The notes under the pieces are model-generated. The model saw only the letters and a list, made by a program, of their open reading frames with translations. It did no database searches and was not told the DNA's origin. A DNA stretch of 64,000 bases from Pseudalkalibacillus hwajinpoensis (GTDB taxonomy: Bacteria > Bacillota > Bacilli > Bacillales > Guptibacillaceae), in the NCBI RefSeq assembly GCF_039851965.1, contig NZ_CP156674.1:3596001-3660000 (forward strand), given 5' to 3'. Within the stretch, counting starts at the first letter, position 1; each line of letters opens with the position of its first letter. This document shows positions 50,346-59,942 of this stretch, one piece after another. The translations under genes and the position numbers were made by a program.

Positions 50346-52472
50346 ATGGTTGTGAAGATGAAACGTCTCATGCAAGCCAATCTCCGTAATATTGAACGTA
50401 TAAAAATGATCAAGTGGTCCCTCTATGGATTGGCAGCACTAATTATGTATTTGACAATGCTCTCTAATGTTATGCCAGAATCTCTTGATGTTTCCCTTTA
50501 TTCGAGTGCTGAACGCGATATTGCATCACCGATCACGATTGAGCATAAAACGGCAACTGAAGATGAACGCTCAAAAGCAGCTCAGGTTGAGGCAAAGTAT
50601 GTTTATCGTGATGAGGTGTCTCAGTCTCAGGTAGATAAGCTGAATGATTTGTTTTCTGGTATAGAGCAGGTTAAGAAAAGCAGTAATGATGAAACCACGC
50701 GGGAAAAGTTAGCTGATCTTAGAGCTTTGTTATCAGTTTCCATGGCTGATGAGATGTCGGATGAGACGCTTATTCCTCTTTTAGAAACCGAGATGTCTCA
50801 AGTTAACTTAATTAAAGAACTAACCCTCTCTGAAGTGATGAAAGTTATGACTGACAGAGTTTCTATTGATAATTTAGAGCAGTCTAAGAGTGATGTTGAG
50901 GATCGATTATCATTAACGTCTCTACCGAATAATCAGAAGCAGGCCATGATTATGGTCGCACAACAATCGATCGTACCTAACTATTTTCTGGATCCGGAGC
51001 AAACAGAGCAAAGTCGCCAGGAAGCGATTGAAGCTGTACAACCTGTTATGATTCGAGAAGGCCAGATTATCGTAGAAGAAGGCGATATGATTAATCGAGA
51101 AGTGCTCGAGCAGCTGCGCTTGGCCGGGTTGCTTGATGATGGCTTTGATGCTGTTCCATATGTTGGACTTGCGCTTCTTGTAATGCTACTGACTGGTTAT
51201 CTGTATTATTTCTTTCAAGACATTCCGTCGCGAGTACGCTCTTCCAATACGAACTTACTTATTATTGTACTGGTCTACTTTGCTACCCTCCTGGTTCTTA
51301 AGCTTTCTAGTCTGCTACAGAGCCTAGAAGAATTGCCAGGCATTGCTTATATTGTTCCAGCAGCGGTTGGATCGATGCTTATTAAAATGCTATTCAGTGA
51401 ACAAATTGCGATTGCTTCAAGCCTGCTTTTTGCAGTTTGTGCCGGAGTTTTCTTTAATGGCGAAATTACTGGTCCGATGAACGCATCAGTTGGATTTTAC
51501 GTGTTAATGAGTTCATTATCAGGGGTCTTTTTCCTTGGAAGGCGAAACCACCGGTCCAATATTCTAAAAGCAGGTTTACTAGTATCTTTAATAAACATTG
51601 TGTCGGTGGCTATATTATTAATGATGAAGAATGGCCAATATAGTGGAATTGAGCTTTCATATCATCTTGGATTTGCGTTTTTATCAGGATTTTTATCATC
51701 CGTTTTAACTCTCGGACTGATGCCATTTTTCGAAGCGGGTTTTAGAATTATCTCAACAACAAGATTGATCGAGCTATCCAATCCCAATCATCCCCTCTTA
51801 CGAAAAATTCTTGTAGAAACACCTGGCACTTATCATCATAGTGTGATGGTCGCTAATTTATCAGAGGCAGCCTGTGAGTCAATTGGTGCCAATGGCTTAC
51901 TGGCAAGAGTAGGAGCTTATTACCATGACATAGGAAAGACAAAGCGGCCCCATTTCTTTATTGAGAATCAAATGAATATGGATAATCCCCATGATAAAAT
52001 CTCGCCTCAGTTGAGCAAAACGATTATTATTTCTCATGCGACTGATGGGGCCGATATGCTAAGGAAGAATCGTCTTCCGAAAGAAATCGTAGATATTGCA
52101 GAACAGCATCATGGGACAACGCTATTAAAGTTCTTCTTCTACAAAGCGAATGATCAGGCTGATCAGCCAATTCCGGAGACGGATTTTCGCTATTCTGGAC
52201 CAAGAGCACAAACGAAAGAGGCGGCGGTTGTAGGGATTGCAGATTGTATTGAGGCTGCTGTCAGGTCGATGACTAAACCAAATCCAACTGCTATTGAATC
52301 TCTTGTTCGAAAAATAATCACCGAACGATTGGAAGATGGGCAATTTGATGAATGTGATTTGTCGCTTAGAGAGCTTGATATTGTAGCTACAACAATTTTA
52401 GAAACACTTAATGGGATTTTTCATAGTCGTATTGAATACCCCACAGAAATTAAAAAGAAGGTGACTTCATGA
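50346..52472 (+). CDS. pgpH: 7TM-HD cyclic-di-AMP phosphodiesterase PgpH
   Basis: 708 residues from ATG 50346, with GAGGTGGAG upstream. One N-terminal helix, an extracytoplasmic 7TMR-HDED domain (about 50-270), seven helices (about 275-470), and an HD domain with HHSVMVANLSE and YYHDIGKTKRPHF. Hydrolyses c-di-AMP, which controls potassium and osmolyte balance. Confidence 0.95.
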   Translation: MVVKMKRLMQANLRNIERIKMIKWSLYGLAALIMYLTMLSNVMPESLDVSLYSSAERDIASPITIEHKTATEDERSKAAQVEAKYVYRDEVSQSQVDKLNDLFSGIEQVKKSSNDETTREKLADLRALLSVSMADEMSDETLIPLLETEMSQVNLIKELTLSEVMKVMTDRVSIDNLEQSKSDVEDRLSLTSLPNNQKQAMIMVAQQSIVPNYFLDPEQTEQSRQEAIEAVQPVMIREGQIIVEEGDMINREVLEQLRLAGLLDDGFDAVPYVGLALLVMLLTGYLYYFFQDIPSRVRSSNTNLLIIVLVYFATLLVLKLSSLLQSLEELPGIAYIVPAAVGSMLIKMLFSEQIAIASSLLFAVCAGVFFNGEITGPMNASVGFYVLMSSLSGVFFLGRRNHRSNILKAGLLVSLINIVSVAILLMMKNGQYSGIELSYHLGFAFLSGFLSSVLTLGLMPFFEAGFRIISTTRLIELSNPNHPLLRKILVETPGTYHHSVMVANLSEAACESIGANGLLARVGAYYHDIGKTKRPHFFIENQMNMDNPHDKISPQLSKTIIISHATDGADMLRKNRLPKEIVDIAEQHHGTTLLKFFFYKANDQADQPIPETDFRYSGPRAQTKEAAVVGIADCIEAAVRSMTKPNPTAIESLVRKIITERLEDGQFDECDLSLRELDIVATTILETLNGIFHSRIEYPTEIKKKVTS

Positions 52473-52942
52473 GCCTGGCAATTGATTTTTATGACGAAAC
52501 GAATACTATTACAGAGGAGCAACTCAACATGCTGCTGGAGTTAGTGAATCACGCAGCAATCGAAGAGGGCGTTGATGCCGGTAGCGAGTTATCGATTATG
52601 TTTGTAGACAACGATCGTATTACTGAGATTAATCGCGAGTATCGCGGCAAAGATCAGGCAACGGACGTGATCTCATTCGCGCTGGACGACGAAGAAGAAG
52701 GAGAGGTACCCCTCAATCTCGGAGAAGAAGTTCCTCATCTACTTGGTGAAATCGTGATTTCTGTTCAGAAAATAACTGAGCAGTCATTAGAGTATGCACA
52801 CAGCTTTGACCGCGAATTAGGTTTTTTAACGGTCCATGGCTTTCTTCATTTGCTTGGATACGACCATATGACAGAAGAAGATGAAGTAGAAATGTTTGGA
52901 AAACAAAAGGTTTACCTGGAGCAGTATGGCCTCACGAGGTAA
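52469..52942 (+). CDS. ybeY: Endoribonuclease YbeY
   Basis: 157 residues. Zinc motif HGFLHLLGYDH (His-x3-His-x5-His) and the NREYRGKDQATDVISFA segment. Acts in 16S rRNA 3' processing and ribosome quality control. It overlaps the pgpH stop by 4 nt. Confidence 0.96.
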   Translation: MSLAIDFYDETNTITEEQLNMLLELVNHAAIEEGVDAGSELSIMFVDNDRITEINREYRGKDQATDVISFALDDEEEGEVPLNLGEEVPHLLGEIVISVQKITEQSLEYAHSFDRELGFLTVHGFLHLLGYDHMTEEDEVEMFGKQKVYLEQYGLTR

Positions 52943-53315
52943 CAGTTCCAGGCTATCCCGCTTTTTGAATAGCTTCAATTATGCTTCTCAAGGATTTCGA
53001 TACTTAGTCCGCAATGAACAAAATTTTTTATTTCATCTTATCGCGGGAAGTATGGTGTTGATCAGTGGCATCATACTCGGTTTGTCACTCATTAAATTTT
53101 CTATTTTACTTGGGGTTATCGGAGTTATGCTTAGTCTTGAGGCCTTAAATACAGGAATTGAGAGAGCGATCGATTTAATTACAGAAGAAGACCATCCGAT
53201 TGCAAAAATAGCAAAAGATGTATCAGCGGCAGCAGTATTTCTTTTTGCTATTATTTCAGTTATAATCGGTATCCTTCTCTTTTTCGAACCGATTATCCAA
53301 TTGTTTCAGTCATAA
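52926..53315 (+). CDS. dgkA: Undecaprenol/diacylglycerol kinase
   Basis: 129 residues from ATG 52926, overlapping ybeY by 17 nt. Three membrane helices and the family motif SLEALNTGIERAIDL with the catalytic Glu. In Gram-positives this enzyme mainly phosphorylates undecaprenol. The frame from 52896 is not used. Confidence 0.93.
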   Translation: MASRGNSSRLSRFLNSFNYASQGFRYLVRNEQNFLFHLIAGSMVLISGIILGLSLIKFSILLGVIGVMLSLEALNTGIERAIDLITEEDHPIAKIAKDVSAAAVFLFAIISVIIGILLFFEPIIQLFQS

Positions 53316-53327
53316 GGAGGATATATT

Positions 53328-53726
53328 ATGGATAAGCAAATGTTGATTGAAGAAGCTAAAAAAGCAAGAGAAATGGCGTACGTACCCTATTCCAGCTTCA
53401 AAGTTGGAGCAGCGCTGCTTTCAGAAGATGGCACTGTATTTGGTGGCTGTAATATTGAAAATGCGGCATACAGCATGTGTAACTGTGCCGAACGTACAGC
53501 TTTATTTAAAGCGTACTCAGAAGGTCATAAAACGTATAAAGCTATTGCAGTAGTTGCAGATACTAAACGTCCAGTGCCACCATGTGGTGCCTGTCGTCAG
53601 GTGATCTCAGAGCTTTGTGATCCAAATATGCAAGTTATTTTAACGAATTTAGATGGAAAAATACATGAATTAACCGTCAGTGAGCTACTTCCTGGCGCAT
53701 TTTCACCGGAGGATTTGAATGAGTAA
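53328..53726 (+). CDS. cdd: Cytidine deaminase
   Basis: 132 residues. Zinc site NCAERTALFKA (Cys and catalytic Glu) and PPCGACRQVI. Deaminates cytidine and deoxycytidine in pyrimidine salvage. Good AGGAGG; overlaps era by 8 nt. Confidence 0.96.
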   Translation: MDKQMLIEEAKKAREMAYVPYSSFKVGAALLSEDGTVFGGCNIENAAYSMCNCAERTALFKAYSEGHKTYKAIAVVADTKRPVPPCGACRQVISELCDPNMQVILTNLDGKIHELTVSELLPGAFSPEDLNE

Positions 53727-54627
53727 AGAAGTTTTTAAGTCAGGTTTTGTATCGATTGTTGGTAGACCTAATGTTGGGAAATCAACCCTCTTGAACGAGG
53801 TGATTGGCCAGAAGATTGCGATTATGAGTGATAAAGCTCAAACTACTCGCAATAAAGTACAGGGCGTCTATTCAACAGACGACGCGCAGGTTGTTTTTAT
53901 TGATACGCCAGGGATTCATAAGCCAAAACATAAGCTTGGCGACTTTATGATTAAAATGGCGCAAAGTTCCTTAAATGAAGTGGATTTAATTTTATTCGTT
54001 ATTAATGCTGAGGAAGGCTATGGGGCCGGGGATCAGTATATCATTGACCGACTTCAAAATGTCGATAGTCCTGTTTTCCTTGTTATAAATAAAATTGATC
54101 AGGTCCATCCTGACCAGTTGTTTCCAATGATTAATTTTTATAAAGAAAAGTATTCATTTGCTGAGATTATTCCAATATCCGCTCTCCAGGGTAATAATGT
54201 AAATACCCTTCTTGATCAAGTTATTAGGTACCTTGATGAAGGACCGCAATATTATCCAAGTGATCATGTGACGGACCACCCTGAACGCTTTATAGTCGCT
54301 GAGCTGGTGAGAGAAAAAGTGCTCCACTTAACTCGTGAGGAGATCCCTCATTCGGTCACAGTTGTGACGGAACAGATGATTAAGCGTGAAGACTCGGATG
54401 TCATTGACATTCATGTTACGGTGGTTGTCGAGCGATCTTCCCAAAAAGGAATTATCATCGGTAAGCAGGGAAAAATGCTTAAAGAAGTTGGCAAGCGTGC
54501 AAGGCAGGACATTGAAGCACTTCTTGGTTCTCGGGTCTTTATGGAAATCTGGGTTAAGGTTGTGAAGGACTGGCGCAATAAACCATCTTCTTTACGTGAT
54601 TATGGTTACCGAGAAGATGACTATTAA
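53719..54627 (+). CDS. era: GTPase Era
   Basis: 302 residues. GRPNVGKSTLLN (G1), DTPGIHKPKH (G3), NKIDQV (G4), and a C-terminal KH domain with GIIIGKQGKMLKEVG. Binds the 3' end of 16S rRNA during 30S assembly. Confidence 0.97.
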   Translation: MSKEVFKSGFVSIVGRPNVGKSTLLNEVIGQKIAIMSDKAQTTRNKVQGVYSTDDAQVVFIDTPGIHKPKHKLGDFMIKMAQSSLNEVDLILFVINAEEGYGAGDQYIIDRLQNVDSPVFLVINKIDQVHPDQLFPMINFYKEKYSFAEIIPISALQGNNVNTLLDQVIRYLDEGPQYYPSDHVTDHPERFIVAELVREKVLHLTREEIPHSVTVVTEQMIKREDSDVIDIHVTVVVERSSQKGIIIGKQGKMLKEVGKRARQDIEALLGSRVFMEIWVKVVKDWRNKPSSLRDYGYREDDY

Positions 54628-54726
54628 GAGAAATTTTGTTAAATATTCCATCACATAAACCGCCATATGTCAGGTCAAGCTAGAGGTAAGAGGAAAGCTT
54701 TTGACAAAATGAAAGGTGGGATCTAG

Positions 54727-54864
54727 GTGTTAGAGTTTACCTGGAAAATATTTTGTGAGACAGGAAACATCGATACTTATCTTCTTCTGAAGGAAATGGA
54801 AACACCGAACAATGAAGAATTTGATTCTCACGCTGATGTGGAAGAAGTAACTCGCCTCACTTGA
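54727..54864 (+). CDS. yqzL: YqzL family small protein
   Basis: 45 residues from GTG 54727 with AAAGGTGGG upstream. MLEFTWKIFCETGNIDTYLL matches YqzL in sequence start, length and place between era and recO. Acidic C-terminal half. Function unknown. Too short for usual thresholds. Confidence 0.88.
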   Translation: MLEFTWKIFCETGNIDTYLLLKEMETPNNEEFDSHADVEEVTRLT

Positions 54865-54906
54865 CCTTTTGATGGATGATTGACAGGAAACGGTTGGTGA
54901 AAGTTC

Positions 54907-55656
54907 TTGTTAAAAAAGGTTGAAGGAATTGTAATTCGAACCGTGGACTATGGTGAAACAAATAAAATAATAACGCTTTATACAAGAGAGACGGGTAAGG
55001 TTGGCGTCATGGCAAGAGGCGCAAAAAAACCAAAAAGCCGTCTTTCTGCTGTTTCTCAGCTTTTTGTGTATGGTCAATATCTCTATCGCCATACCTCGGG
55101 TCTCGGTGGATTAAACCAGGGAGAGATCATTGATTCCTTCCGTTCGATCCGTAATGATTTATTCCTTACGTCGTATGCAGCCTATGCTGCTGAGCTTGTA
55201 GATAAATTAACAGAAGAACAGAAGTCAAATCCTTACTTATTCGAAATGCTGTACCAGGTTCTCCATGCACTTGATGAGGAGAAAGACCCGGAAGTTGTGC
55301 TGTTTATTTTTGAATTGAAGATGCTTCGCGTAGCAGGCATAACCCCTCAGCTTGATCGATGTGTTAACTGTGGATTAGCTGACGGAAAATTTCACTTTTC
55401 CATTAATGAAGGAGGTTTACTGTGTCACCGCTGTTTATCAGTTGACCCTTATCACATACCGATGACAAAACGTGCCGCAGAGCTTCTACACCTTTTCGTC
55501 CATATTGACCTTAGGAGATTAGGCAACATTTCGTTAAAAGAAGAGTCAAAGAAAGAAATTAGAAAGATTCTTAATATGTATTTTGAGGCCTACTCAGGTC
55601 TCAATCTAAAGTCAAAACGATTCTTAGATCAATTAGAACGTTTTAAACTTGAATAA
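54907..55656 (+). CDS. recO: DNA repair protein RecO
   Basis: 249 residues from TTG 54907. OB-fold N-terminus (EGIVIRTVDYGETNKIITL), zinc site CVNCG and LCHRC. Loads RecA with RecF and RecR. Followed by a terminator; the glyQ and glyS genes that follow in B. subtilis are absent. Confidence 0.95.
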   Translation: MLKKVEGIVIRTVDYGETNKIITLYTRETGKVGVMARGAKKPKSRLSAVSQLFVYGQYLYRHTSGLGGLNQGEIIDSFRSIRNDLFLTSYAAYAAELVDKLTEEQKSNPYLFEMLYQVLHALDEEKDPEVVLFIFELKMLRVAGITPQLDRCVNCGLADGKFHFSINEGGLLCHRCLSVDPYHIPMTKRAAELLHLFVHIDLRRLGNISLKEESKKEIRKILNMYFEAYSGLNLKSKRFLDQLERFKLE

Positions 55657-55678
55657 AAAGCCCAAAAGAGGGCTTTTT
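55655..55678. terminator. recO terminator
   Basis: AAAAAGCCC, 6-nt loop, GGGCTTTTT. The recO stop overlaps the left arm. Confidence 0.9.
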
Positions 55679-55832
55679 ATTCGTTTAATAGACCTGACCT
55701 AGCTTTTATGAATGAAGATTAGAGAGTACTCCTTAGTTTCACTCGCCATTAAAATAAGTTCGGACCCTTTCAAGGTGATGGTATAATCGTATATAATAAT
55801 GAAAAAATAGTATAACATTATTGGAAAAGGTG

Positions 55833-56471
55833 GTGAGTCATATCCAACTTAACAAACGGCAGGAAACGATTCTTCAAATTGTTAAAAATGAGGGACCCAT
55901 CACAGGAGAACATATAGCAGAGAAGCTTAGTTTAACGCGTGCAACGCTTCGGCCAGACCTGGCAATTCTTACGATGGCTGGCTACCTTGACGCAAGACCG
56001 AGAGTAGGGTATTTTTATACTGGAAAAACAGGTTCTCAGCTTCTTACAGAGAAAATCAAAAAAATCAAAGTTGATGATTATAAATCTATCCCTGTTGTGG
56101 TTCAGGAAAATGCAAGTGTCTATGATGCGATTTGTTCAATGTTTTTAGAAGACGTCGGCACCCTTTTTGTTGTGAACGAACGAGCACATCTAGTCGGTGT
56201 TTTATCTCGGAAAGATCTACTAAGAGCTGCGCTGGGAAAACAGGACCTTGAAAGTATCCCAGTTACGATTATTATGACAAGGATGCCGAATATTACTGTT
56301 TGTTCAAAAGACGACCTCCTAATCGAAGTAGCTAACCAGCTAATTGAAAAGCAGATCGATGCACTACCTATTGTTAAGGAAGTAGAAGATGGGATTGAAG
56401 TGATCGGAAGAATTACGAAAACGAATATTACAAGATCTCTTGTAGATCTGGCCAAGGATGAAATTATTTAG
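55833..56471 (+). CDS. ccpN: Gluconeogenesis repressor CcpN
   Basis: 212 residues from GTG 55833, chosen because it gives MSHIQLNKRQ, aligned with the family start and the B. subtilis length; TTG 55821 is in frame. HTH (GEHIAEKLSLTRATLRPDLA) followed by two CBS domains. Represses gapB, pckA and sr1 in glucose. In B. subtilis it is preceded by glyQS and followed by yqfL as here. Confidence 0.94.
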   Translation: MSHIQLNKRQETILQIVKNEGPITGEHIAEKLSLTRATLRPDLAILTMAGYLDARPRVGYFYTGKTGSQLLTEKIKKIKVDDYKSIPVVVQENASVYDAICSMFLEDVGTLFVVNERAHLVGVLSRKDLLRAALGKQDLESIPVTIIMTRMPNITVCSKDDLLIEVANQLIEKQIDALPIVKEVEDGIEVIGRITKTNITRSLVDLAKDEII

Positions 56472-56485
56472 TACAGGAGGTTTTT

Positions 56486-57310
56486 ATGACAAATACTGTT
56501 AATCGCGCGATTGTTTATGTCATATCCGACTCAGTTGGAGAAACAGCTGAATTGGTTGTCAAAGCTGCTGCAAGTCAATTTGATCCGAATGCTTTTGATG
56601 TGCGCAGGGTGCCATACGTAGAGGATACAGCCACAATTCATGAGGTGATGACACTCGCAAAAGAAACCAAAGCCATTGTCGCTTTTACGCTTGTGGTTCC
56701 AGAGCTCAGAGAATTTCTTCTTGATGTTGCTCAGAAAGAAAACGTTCAGGCAGTTGATATTATCGGCCCTATGATTGGTCATATGCAGGGTGTGGTTGGA
56801 AAAACGCCACGCAACGAACCTGGTCTTGTACATAAACTTGATGAAGATTATTTTCGTCGAGTGGAAGCAATTGAGTTTGCCGTGAAATATGACGATGGTA
56901 GAGACCCTAGAGGTATCGCTCTTGCCGATGTCGTTCTTGTTGGTGTCTCGAGAACATCGAAAACCCCCTTATCGCAATACCTTGCTCATAAACGATTAAA
57001 AGTAGCAAATGTTCCAATTGTCCCTGAAGTAGATCCTCCAGAGGAGCTTTTTAAAGTAGCAGAAGGAAAATGCTACGCTCTGAGAATTAGTCCTGAAAAA
57101 TTAAACAACATTCGAAAAGAGCGTTTGATTGCACTAGGGCTTAATTCAGAAGCAAGCTATGCAAACATGACTCGAATTAAAGACGAGCTGGAATATTTCG
57201 ATACGATTATTAATAAAATGAATTGTCACGTCATTGATGTTTCAAATCGTGCAGTTGAAGAAACAGCAAATTTAATCTTAAGTCTATATAAAGGGAAGCA
57301 CTCATCATAA
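56486..57310 (+). CDS. yqfL: Pyruvate phosphate dikinase regulator (PSRP-like) YqfL
   Basis: 274 residues. DUF299/PPSR family: VYVISDSVGETAELVVKAA, the P-loop GVSRTSKTPLSQYLA and the GLNSEASYANM segment. A bifunctional kinase/pyrophosphorylase for PPDK; in B. subtilis it modulates CcpN, the gene just upstream (15-nt gap). Confidence 0.94.
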   Translation: MTNTVNRAIVYVISDSVGETAELVVKAAASQFDPNAFDVRRVPYVEDTATIHEVMTLAKETKAIVAFTLVVPELREFLLDVAQKENVQAVDIIGPMIGHMQGVVGKTPRNEPGLVHKLDEDYFRRVEAIEFAVKYDDGRDPRGIALADVVLVGVSRTSKTPLSQYLAHKRLKVANVPIVPEVDPPEELFKVAEGKCYALRISPEKLNNIRKERLIALGLNSEASYANMTRIKDELEYFDTIINKMNCHVIDVSNRAVEETANLILSLYKGKHSS

Positions 57311-57330
57311 TGGAATGAGTTTATCCAATA

Positions 57331-57378
57331 ACCATCATCTGATTGCAGAAAAAAGACATGAGATGATGGTGTTTTTTT
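57331..57378 (+). terminator. Terminator after yqfL
   Basis: ACCATCATCT (57331-57340) pairs with AGATGATGGT (57361-57370) over a 20-nt loop, then G and a run of T. Confidence 0.8.
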
Positions 57379-57569
57379 ATGCTTTTTATCTGTTCAATTT
57401 AATAAATTTAGTATATAATCAAATATTGTCAATAAAAATTGTCTATAATCATAAAGTAGCGCTTTCAGAGGTATAATGATGTTATCGAATCAGGACGTAT
57501 TAAAATTCTGAAAGTTAAAACATAAATTTCAAAAGAAGGATAACTCAGGGAGATGTAGAATAGAGAATT

Positions 57570-58061
57570 ATGACGAAAAAGAAACTGACGCTTTTTGTCG
57601 ACGCCGATGCATGTCCTGTGCCAGTTAAAGAAGAAATCATGTCATTTCAACAGGCTTTAACAAACGTTGAAATCATTTTTGTTGCTTCATATGCTCACAT
57701 GAGCACAACATTCCGTGAAGCTAAATGGGTTATGGTAGACTCTGAGAAAGAAGAAGCCGATCTTTACATTCATCGTCATTGTCGTAAAGGTGATCTTGCA
57801 ATTACTCAAGATTACGGTCTTGCTAGCTTGTTGCTTCCAAAAGGTGTATTTATTCTATCACCAAGAGGGAAAAGCTACACAGAGGAAAATATTTCAATGC
57901 TTCTCCATACGCGTTATCTTGCATCCAAAAGTAGAAGAGCTGGTAAGCATACTAAAGGTCCCCGGAAGTTTACTGATGAGGATCGAATGAGCTTTCGAAA
58001 AGAATTAATAAGAATTTTGTCGAATTATGAAGGAGAATACTTTCATTCGTCGAAATTATAG
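57570..58061 (+). CDS. yqxD: YaiI/YqxD family protein (UPF0178)
   Basis: 163 residues. LFVDADACPVPVKEEI, then EADLYIHRHCRKGDLAITQDYGLA form the acidic PIN-like core of the family. Possible nuclease, not demonstrated. No strong ribosome-binding site directly before ATG 57570. First gene before dnaG, as in B. subtilis. Confidence 0.92.
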   Translation: MTKKKLTLFVDADACPVPVKEEIMSFQQALTNVEIIFVASYAHMSTTFREAKWVMVDSEKEEADLYIHRHCRKGDLAITQDYGLASLLLPKGVFILSPRGKSYTEENISMLLHTRYLASKSRRAGKHTKGPRKFTDEDRMSFRKELIRILSNYEGEYFHSSKL

Positions 58062-58080
58062 AACCTGATGGTGATAACTA

Positions 58081-59895
58081 ATGAGTGGCAGAATCCCCGA
58101 AGAGAAAATTGAAGCAATTCGCCGTTCCACAGATATCGTTGATGTGGTTGGCGATTACGTACAATTGAAGAAACAGGGAAGGAACTTTTTTGGTCTTTGT
58201 CCGTTTCATGGAGAAAGTACCCCTTCCTTTTCAGTAGCACCTGATAAACAAATTTATCACTGTTTCGGATGCGGCGCGGGTGGTAACGCTTTTTCATTTT
58301 TAATGGAAATAGAAGGATACAATTTTATAGAAGCTGTTCAGGCGCTTGGACAAAAAGCAGGGATTGAACTGCCGGAAATTCAAGATAACCAGAGTAGTGG
58401 AGCATCATCGGATAAAGAGGTTATATACAAAGCACATGATTTTCTTGCAAAACTCTATAATCACTGTATGGTGAAAACCCCTGAAGGAAGTAAAGCACGA
58501 GACTATCTTAAGAATCGAGGCTTTACAGAGGAAGTCATTGAGCAATTTCAGCTTGGTTTTGCCCCTGATTCTTGGGATTATGCAACGAGTTATTTAGCGA
58601 AAAGGAATTACCCATTGCAAAAAGTAGCTGAAGCAGGTCTTTTAGCTAAGAGGGAATTTGATGGAAAGTACTTTGATCGCTTTCGTAACCGTATCATGTT
58701 TCCTATTTCTGACCCTAAAGGTAGACCTGTCGCTTTCGGCGGTAGAATATTAGGAGAAGGCGAGCCCAAGTACCTTAATAGCCCTGAAACAGCACTGTTT
58801 CAGAAAGGGAAATTGTTGTACGGTTTCCATCTAACTCGTTCTGCTATTCGAATGAAAGATCAAGCAATCCTTCTTGAAGGATATGCTGATGTGATTACAG
58901 CGTATGGGAATGGGGTACAAAACGTTGTAGCCAGTCTTGGAACGGCCTTAACAAAGGACCAAGCAAAGCTGATTCGAAGACAAACGGAATCAGTCGTCAT
59001 TTGTTATGACTCAGATAAAGCTGGGATCAGTGCTGCAACAAGGGCCGCTGATGAACTCCTTGAAGCTGGATGTTATGTAAGAATTGCAAAAATGCCGGAC
59101 GGAATGGATCCCGATGACTATATCCAAACATATGGAGCGGAACGCTTTGAAAAGGATGTAATAGGGGCAGCGCCAACTGTAATGGCTTTTAAAATGGAGG
59201 TTTTCCGATCAGGAAAAAACCTATCGGATGAAGGAGAACGAATCCGCTACATCGAAGAAGTACTTAAAGAAATTAGCGGCTTAACGAAAGCAGTTGAAAG
59301 GGATCATTATCTCAGACAGCTGGCAGAAGAGTTCTCACTTTCACTCGATGCGTTAAAGCAGCAAGTATTCCAATTTCATAAGGAGGGGAACAATAAGAAG
59401 GATAAGTCTCCTCCGAAAAGGGATAATAATGCTAGGAAAAATTTCTATGTGAAGAAAAAGCTCCTGCCTGCCTTCCATAATGCTGAGCGTATCCTGCTTG
59501 CCTATATGATGCGCAATCTGGATGTAGCAGAAAAAGTACAGGAAGAGGTTGGCGGTTCGTTTAACATTGACGAGCATAGTGCGATCGCTGCGTATTTGTA
59601 TAGCTTCTATGCATATGGCCATGATCCGGACGTTAGTCAATTCATGGAACAGCTTACAGATCCAAACCTCGTCAAAATTGCTTCTGAACTGGCCATGATG
59701 GATTTAAATGAAGACGTGTCGGACAAAGAGTTACAGGATTATATCCGACAGGTGTTAAATTATCCAGAATGGATAAAGATAGAAGAGAGAGAAAAAGAAA
59801 AGAAAGAAGCGGAAATGAAGCATGATTTTGTCCAGGCAGCTAAGATCGCCATGGAAATTCTCGAAATGAAAAAGAACCTTAAAAATTCATTTTGA
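58081..59895 (+). CDS. dnaG: DNA primase
   Basis: 604 residues. Zinc finger CPFHGESTPSFSV and YHCFGCGAGG; TOPRIM region EGYADVITAY and YDSDKAGISAA; C-terminal DnaB-binding domain. Makes RNA primers at the fork. It lies 20 nt after yqxD and 48 nt before rpoD. Confidence 0.97.
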   Translation: MSGRIPEEKIEAIRRSTDIVDVVGDYVQLKKQGRNFFGLCPFHGESTPSFSVAPDKQIYHCFGCGAGGNAFSFLMEIEGYNFIEAVQALGQKAGIELPEIQDNQSSGASSDKEVIYKAHDFLAKLYNHCMVKTPEGSKARDYLKNRGFTEEVIEQFQLGFAPDSWDYATSYLAKRNYPLQKVAEAGLLAKREFDGKYFDRFRNRIMFPISDPKGRPVAFGGRILGEGEPKYLNSPETALFQKGKLLYGFHLTRSAIRMKDQAILLEGYADVITAYGNGVQNVVASLGTALTKDQAKLIRRQTESVVICYDSDKAGISAATRAADELLEAGCYVRIAKMPDGMDPDDYIQTYGAERFEKDVIGAAPTVMAFKMEVFRSGKNLSDEGERIRYIEEVLKEISGLTKAVERDHYLRQLAEEFSLSLDALKQQVFQFHKEGNNKKDKSPPKRDNNARKNFYVKKKLLPAFHNAERILLAYMMRNLDVAEKVQEEVGGSFNIDEHSAIAAYLYSFYAYGHDPDVSQFMEQLTDPNLVKIASELAMMDLNEDVSDKELQDYIRQVLNYPEWIKIEEREKEKKEAEMKHDFVQAAKIAMEILEMKKNLKNSF

Positions 59896-59942
59896 GAAAT
59901 TGAATATCTGTATTGTTGAGATGTATGGAAGGAGGGGATCGA

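Noticed and set aside
57463..57472. Possible cre site (AGCGCTTTCA) upstream of yqxD
   Set aside because: Only the right half matches; the left half (AAGT) does not fit the consensus.
57478..57513. 11-codon ORF starting ATG-ATG upstream of yqxD
   Set aside because: Very short, with a ribosome-binding site too close to the start and no supporting context.
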